Shown here in pieces: positions 7,228-9,847 of a DNA stretch of 9,847 bases. The notes below the pieces were generated by a model. The model did no database searches and was not told the origin of the DNA. It saw only the letters and a list, made by a program, of their open reading frames with translations. The position numbers and the translations under genes were made by a program. The number at the start of each line of letters is the position of its first letter. Positions within the stretch are counted from its first letter, which is position 1. The DNA lies in the NCBI GenBank assembly GCA_013812385.1, contig JACCTM010000152.1:1-9847 (forward strand), written 5' to 3'. The DNA is from Geodermatophilaceae bacterium. GTDB taxonomy: Bacteria; Actinomycetota; Actinomycetes; Mycobacteriales; Geodermatophilaceae.

Positions 7228-7623
7228 TCAGCGCAGGCGGAATGCGTCTCGCCTGGATCCCGTCGTACGGGTACTCGGCGGAGGTTCGTGCAGTGGTGCA
7301 GGCGCCGGAAGCTGGGTCAGCTGCGGTGCCGAGCCGAACATGAGGGATCCGCCGTGCAGGGCCATGACCCCATCGTTCATACCCGGAGCCATCTCCGCGG
7401 TGAACGGGATGTCCACGAGCCGAGACAGCAGGGTCGCGGGCAACATCGGTCCGGCCGAGCCGAACAGCGCTGTCTTGGCCTCGGCCTGAGCGGCAACCGC
7501 GGCGGCGCATTCACCGCAGCGACTCAGGTGCAACCGGGCGCGAGCAGCAGCACCGCCGGAGAGCTCATTGTCGACAAGTGCGGCCATCGCCTCGGTGGCC
7601 AGGTGCATCTCCGACCAGCTCAC
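7228..7623 (-). CDS. rseA: Zinc-type anti-sigma factor RseA for SigE
   Basis: A 131-residue protein with the zinc-associated anti-sigma motif HxxxCxxC: His32, Cys36 and Cys39 in HLSRCGEC. It has a helical N-terminal half and a polar, Pro-rich tail. No membrane helix is present, so it should be cytosolic. Such proteins hold their ECF sigma factor inactive. In the mycobacterial RseA, release follows thiol oxidation or phosphorylation-triggered proteolysis; this is known of the family and not shown here. The GTG start at 7623 overlaps the sigE stop (GTGA) and has a perfect AGGAGG six bases upstream, so sigma and anti-sigma are made in a coupled ratio. The C-terminal tail is not conserved enough for me to interpret. 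Confidence 0.9.
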   Translation of the reverse strand: MSWSEMHLATEAMAALVDNELSGGAAARARLHLSRCGECAAAVAAQAEAKTALFGSAGPMLPATLLSRLVDIPFTAEMAPGMNDGVMALHGGSLMFGSAPQLTQLPAPAPLHEPPPSTRTTGSRRDAFRLR

Positions 7624-8273
7624 GCGATCCCTCCTGCGAACCCGAGCGCCGGTGCTCCCTGAGCTACGCTTGCTCGCGTGCGGCCGGGCGCGAGATGAGC
7701 CAGGGCGGCCCTGAGCTGGACTCGACCTCGGTGGATCCGGCTTCGGACGGTGCCGAGTTTGATGTCTAGGGTGGCGGCGATCTCCTCGTAGGTCAGGCCC
7801 TCGATGTCGCAGAGCACGACCGGTACCCGGAACTCCGGTGACAGGGCGTCCAGAGCGGCCTGCACCTGCGGGTCGAAGTGGGTGTCGGCATAGACCTGTT
7901 CGGGACTGGGCCCGGTGCTCGGCAGGCGCTCGGCGTCGTCGGGCAGTGCCTCGAATCGCACCCGCTGCCGACGACGAACCATGTCCAGGAAGAGGTTGGT
8001 GGTGATCCGGTGCAGCCAGCCCTCGAAGGTCCCCGGCTGATAGTTCGCCAGGGAACGGAAGACCCGTACGAACGTCTCCTGCGTGAGGTCCTCGGCGTCC
8101 TGTGCGTTACCGGAAAGCCGATAGGCCAGCCGGTAGACCCGGGCGGAGTGCTGACGGACCACCTCGTCCCAGGTGGGTGGCGTCCAGCCCGAAGCGTCAT
8201 TGAGCCCACCACCAGCGGCAGGCGGTAGCTCCGAGGGCGTCGCGGTCGAGCCGGTGCTGTCGGAGTCCTTCAT
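7620..8273 (-). CDS. sigE: ECF sigma factor SigE (extracytoplasmic stress)
   Basis: A 217-residue ECF sigma factor. The region 2 domain (about 35-102) contains AYRLSGNAQDAEDLTQETF and the NYQPGTFEGWLHRI stretch for -10 recognition. Region 4 (about 135-190) has SPEFRVPVVLCDIEGL and the helix-turn-helix LGTVRSRIHRGR for -35 recognition. The text is very close to my memory of M. tuberculosis SigE. The N-terminal 30 residues are poorly conserved and the C-terminal 25 form an Ala/Gly-rich tail. Start choice: the frame opens to a GTG at 8309 and an ATG at 8297, but a SigE-type promoter has its -10 bases overlapping 8309, so a transcript from it can only use the ATG at 8273. That ATG has only a close GGTGGG before it. 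A longer isoform from another upstream promoter is possible. It is followed by rseA with a 4-base overlap and is divergent from the methyltransferase gene. Confidence 0.95.
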   Translation of the reverse strand: MKDSDSTGSTATPSELPPAAGGGLNDASGWTPPTWDEVVRQHSARVYRLAYRLSGNAQDAEDLTQETFVRVFRSLANYQPGTFEGWLHRITTNLFLDMVRRRQRVRFEALPDDAERLPSTGPSPEQVYADTHFDPQVQAALDALSPEFRVPVVLCDIEGLTYEEIAATLDIKLGTVRSRIHRGRVQLRAALAHLAPGRTRASVAQGAPALGFAGGIA

Positions 8274-8308
8274 CCCACCAGGGTCCCATGCACGCATCAC
8301 AGAAGGCA

Positions 8309-8335
8309 CAACGAATCGGGATCATTGCCTGTTCC
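8309..8335 (-). promoter_or_regulatory. SigE-type ECF promoter upstream of sigE (autoregulation)
   Basis: On the minus strand GGAAC (8335-8331) is followed after exactly 17 bases by CGTTG (8313-8309). This matches the ECF/SigE-SigH class pattern of GGAAC with a GTTG-containing -10 at about this spacing. Transcription would start near 8302, giving a leader of about 28 bases to the ATG at 8273. It suggests positive autoregulation or control by a sister ECF sigma. A weak housekeeping-like pair further upstream (TTGCTT at 8365-8360, N17, TAGACG at 8342-8337) could give basal expression but is much less convincing. Confidence 0.6.
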
Positions 8336-8373
8336 CCGTCTATGCCGAGGACTTATCGGAAGCAAGATCTGAT

Positions 8374-8388
8374 GGTTTGACGCAAACC
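8374..8388. repeat. Perfect 6-bp inverted repeat in the sigE/methyltransferase intergenic region
   Basis: GGTTTG (8374-8379) and CAAACC (8383-8388) are perfect inverted arms around ACG. The site lies about 40 bases upstream of the SigE-type promoter and about 40 bases before the methyltransferase start, a sensible place for an operator serving either gene. It is AT-richer than its surroundings. No partner protein can be assigned. A small RNA hairpin is an alternative reading. Confidence 0.45.
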
Positions 8389-8428
8389 GCAAGGTTCTGT
8401 CGCACTCGGCGCCCTAGGATCCGCCTCG

Positions 8429-9046
8429 ATGTCCACTCCCACCTTCGCCGACCAGGTGGCCGACGAGCCGCCGACGATCACCAGTGCCCGGGCGCGGGCA
8501 GCCGAGGTCGGCTGTCCGGCGATCGCACCTGCCGTGGGAGCCACGCTGGCTGCTCTGGCCACCGCGGTGAAGGCCCGGGCCGTCGTGGAGATCGGAACCG
8601 GCGCGGGGATCTCCACGCTGTGGCTGCTCACCGGCATGCGACCGGACGGAGTCCTGACCTCGGTGGACACCGACGGGGAGCACCAGCGGGCGACCAGGGC
8701 TGCGTTGACCGATGCCGAGATCCCCACTCCGCGGGCCCGCCTGATCAACGGCTCAGCCACAGATGTGCTGCCCCGACTGGCCGACGGCGGCTACGATCTG
8801 GCCTTCTGCGACGCCTCGCCCGGTGAATACCCCGATTACCTGCACCACCTGAAACGGGTTCTGCGGACCGGCGGAATCCTGGCCTGGCACGGCGTGCTGG
8901 CGCGCGGCCGCGTCGCCGAGCCGTCCGCGAGAGACCCGGACACGGTCGCCTGGCGGGACCTCTTGTCAGCCCTGCGGGCCGAGAAATCCGTTCGTACGGC
9001 CGTCCTCCCCGTCGGCGACGGCCTGCTGATCGCCGTCCCCGCTTAG
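8429..9046 (+). CDS. SAM-dependent O-methyltransferase, family 3 type
   Basis: A 205-residue Rossmann-fold methyltransferase resembling the caffeoyl-CoA/catechol-type (family 3) O-methyltransferases. The SAM loop VVEIGTGAGIS is at 52-62, the acidic end of strand 2 at SVDTDGEH (78-85), and YDLAFCDASPGEYPDYL at 122-138 aligns with the family's metal-site region. Asp128 matches the first metal ligand, but the usual Asp-Asn pair after strand 5 is replaced by Trp153-His154 (LAWHGVL), so metal binding may be altered or lost. From memory the M. tuberculosis neighbour of sigE, Rv1220c, has the same kind of change. The start at 8429 has AGGA nine bases upstream. The gene diverges from sigE and its stop overlaps the glgC stop on the other strand (TTAG, 9043-9046). 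The substrate is unknown. Confidence 0.88.
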   Translation: MSTPTFADQVADEPPTITSARARAAEVGCPAIAPAVGATLAALATAVKARAVVEIGTGAGISTLWLLTGMRPDGVLTSVDTDGEHQRATRAALTDAEIPTPRARLINGSATDVLPRLADGGYDLAFCDASPGEYPDYLHHLKRVLRTGGILAWHGVLARGRVAEPSARDPDTVAWRDLLSALRAEKSVRTAVLPVGDGLLIAVPA

Positions 9047-9552
9047 TCGGCGTGGGCGACCGCGCCCTTGCCCAGGACCACGACGCCGCCCGGTGACATG
9101 TGAAAACGCTCGGCGTCGCGGACCGGGTCGACGCCGATCTGGGCGCCGGGGGCAACCACGACGTTCTTGTCCAGGATCGCCCGGCGGATGACCGCGCCCG
9201 CTCCGACGGTGACGTTGTCCATCAAGACGCTGTCCGCGACGTCACAGCCCAGGGCCAGGCGACATCCCGGGGAGATCACCGACCCGGACACCGTGCCGCC
9301 GGAGATGATCACGCCGGCGCCCACGATCGAGTCGCCGGCGCGGCCACCCTCGACGAACTTGGCCGGAGGCAGCTGCGGTGGGTTGGTAAATATCGGCCAG
9401 CGTCGGTTGTACAGGTTGAAGATGGGGTGCACGGACACGAGATCTGCATGCGCGTCGTAATAACTGTCCAGCGTCCCGACATCGCGCCAATAACCCTTGT
9501 CCCGCTCGGTCTGACCCGGTACGACGTTGTCCTTGAAGTCATAGACCCGAGC
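9043..9552 (-). pseudogene. glgC: glgC 3' portion (ADP-glucose pyrophosphorylase C-terminus), out of frame with the 5' portion
   Basis: This reading frame encodes the C-terminal part of glucose-1-phosphate adenylyltransferase, which makes ADP-glucose for glycogen and related alpha-glucans. It begins at ARVYDFKDNV, continues through GYWRDVGTLDSYYDAH and FNLYNRRWPIF, then a left-handed beta-helix region with GVIISGG, DSVLMDNV and RRAILDKNVVVAPG, ending near GGVVVLGKGA. The text is typical of actinobacterial GlgC and the C-terminus is intact. It has no start of its own. The upstream part of the gene reaches this point in a different frame because a 232-base segment is present twice. The frame stays open to 9774, but beyond 9552 it reads the other repeat copy out of frame and gives nonsense. 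If the duplication is an assembly error, the real gene is intact. Confidence 0.85.
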
Positions 9553-9554
9553 CG
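9323..9554 (-). repeat. Diverged direct repeat in glgC, copy nearest the gene's 3' end
   Basis: This 232-base copy aligns without gaps to 9555-9786. My hand count gives about 29 mismatches (about 87% identity), and the last 28 bases (9527-9554) are identical in both. It continues smoothly into the rest of the glgC C-terminus at its left edge. The encoded 78 or so residues differ from the other copy at only five sites (Q for E, A for T, L for F, G for S, G for E). Confidence 0.95.
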
Positions 9555-9847
9555 ACGATCGAGTCCTCCGCGCGGCCGCTCTCGACGAACTTGGCCGGCG
9601 GGAACTGCGGGGGGTTGGTGAAGATCGGCCACCGCCGGTTGTAGAGGTTGAAGATCGGGTGCACCGACACGAGATCCGTGTGCGCGTCGTAATAGGAGTC
9701 CAGGGTCCCGACATCGCGCCAGTACCCCTTGTCCCGTTCTGTCTCACCCGGCACGACGTTGTCCTTGAAGTCATAGACCCGAGCCGCCCCGGACGAGGTC
9801 AGCATCGGGATGATGTCACCGCCCATGTCGTGCAGTGAGTCCTCGTC
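9539..9847 (-). pseudogene. glgC: glgC 5' portion (partial, start outside the window), ends by frameshift
   Basis: This frame enters from the right edge and reads DMGGDIIPML, then ARVYDFKDNVVPGETERDKG, GYWRDVGTLDSYYDAHTD and SIVG, the middle of GlgC just before the beta-helix domain. At the 9554/9555 junction the text jumps back by 232 bases in a second, diverged copy. Since 232 is not a multiple of three, the frame is lost and a TGA follows at 9541-9539. The product would lack the whole C-terminal beta-helix domain needed for assembly and allosteric control. The catalytic N-terminal domain is outside the window, so I cannot judge it. Either the gene is truly broken or the contig is mis-joined here; I favour the latter. 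Confidence 0.85.
9555..9786 (-). repeat. Diverged direct repeat in glgC, copy nearest the gene's 5' end
   Basis: This second copy starts at ACGATCGAG, directly abutting the first copy with no spacer or target-site-like scar, and at its right edge it continues smoothly into upstream glgC. The two copies are therefore back to back, each joined to correct glgC sequence only on its outer side. That is the pattern expected when two overlapping homologous fragments are concatenated without merging the overlap. Confidence 0.95.

Noticed and set aside
8173..8826. Plus-strand open frame across the sigE start and the methyltransferase 5' part
   Set aside because: It is out of frame with the methyltransferase and antisense to sigE, and its translation is Arg/Gly-rich nonsense.
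9323..9786. Repeat pair as a CRISPR, transposon or integration scar
   Set aside because: There are only two copies, both coding for GlgC, with no spacers, terminal inverted repeats, transposase or integrase. It is a gene-segment duplication or mis-join.

Overview
The window is GC-rich chromosomal DNA from an actinobacterium. This rests on frequent GTG starts, TANNNT-type -10 boxes, an HtrA with a long Pro/Arg-rich cytoplasmic head, and a gene order that I recall as matching the sigE neighbourhood of Mycobacterium tuberculosis (MgtE-like/CBS, DUF1003, mrp, tatB, htrA, rseA, sigE, O-methyltransferase, glgC). I cannot name the genus. Genes are packed tightly, and no gene-free stretch exceeds about 160 bases.

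Layout. 1-997 (+): the 3' end of a soluble MgtE-like protein with tandem CBS domains, followed by a two-helix DUF1003 membrane protein. 990-3932 (-): a compact set read as marR, azlC, azlD, amidase. It looks like an amino-acid-related export and hydrolysis operon with its own regulator. 4029-5177 (+): the Mrp/ApbC P-loop ATPase, divergent from marR. 5220-8273 (-): an envelope-stress cluster read as sigE (ECF sigma), rseA (zinc-type anti-sigma), htrA (membrane-anchored PDZ protease) and tatB (Tat translocase subunit). 8429-9046 (+): a SAM-dependent O-methyltransferase divergent from sigE. 9043-9847 (-): the C-terminal half of glgC (ADP-glucose pyrophosphorylase), which is broken.

How the genes work together. 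SigE and RseA are translationally coupled (GTGA overlap), and a good ECF/SigE-type promoter (GGAAC-N17-CGTTG) lies just upstream, suggesting autoregulation. HtrA and TatB downstream fit envelope quality control and export. The marR-azlCD-amidase set is the least conserved part of the layout and is probably an accessory insertion between the DUF1003 gene and mrp.

The most striking anomaly is in glgC. A 232-bp coding segment occurs twice in direct tandem (9323-9554 and 9555-9786) at about 87% identity. The differences are mostly synonymous, and the duplication shifts the frame. This looks like two separately evolved functional alleles joined end to end, by an assembly or scaffolding chimera or by a real illegitimate recombination, rather than a recent duplication. 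I found no mobile element, CRISPR array, RNA gene or clear novel multi-gene system.
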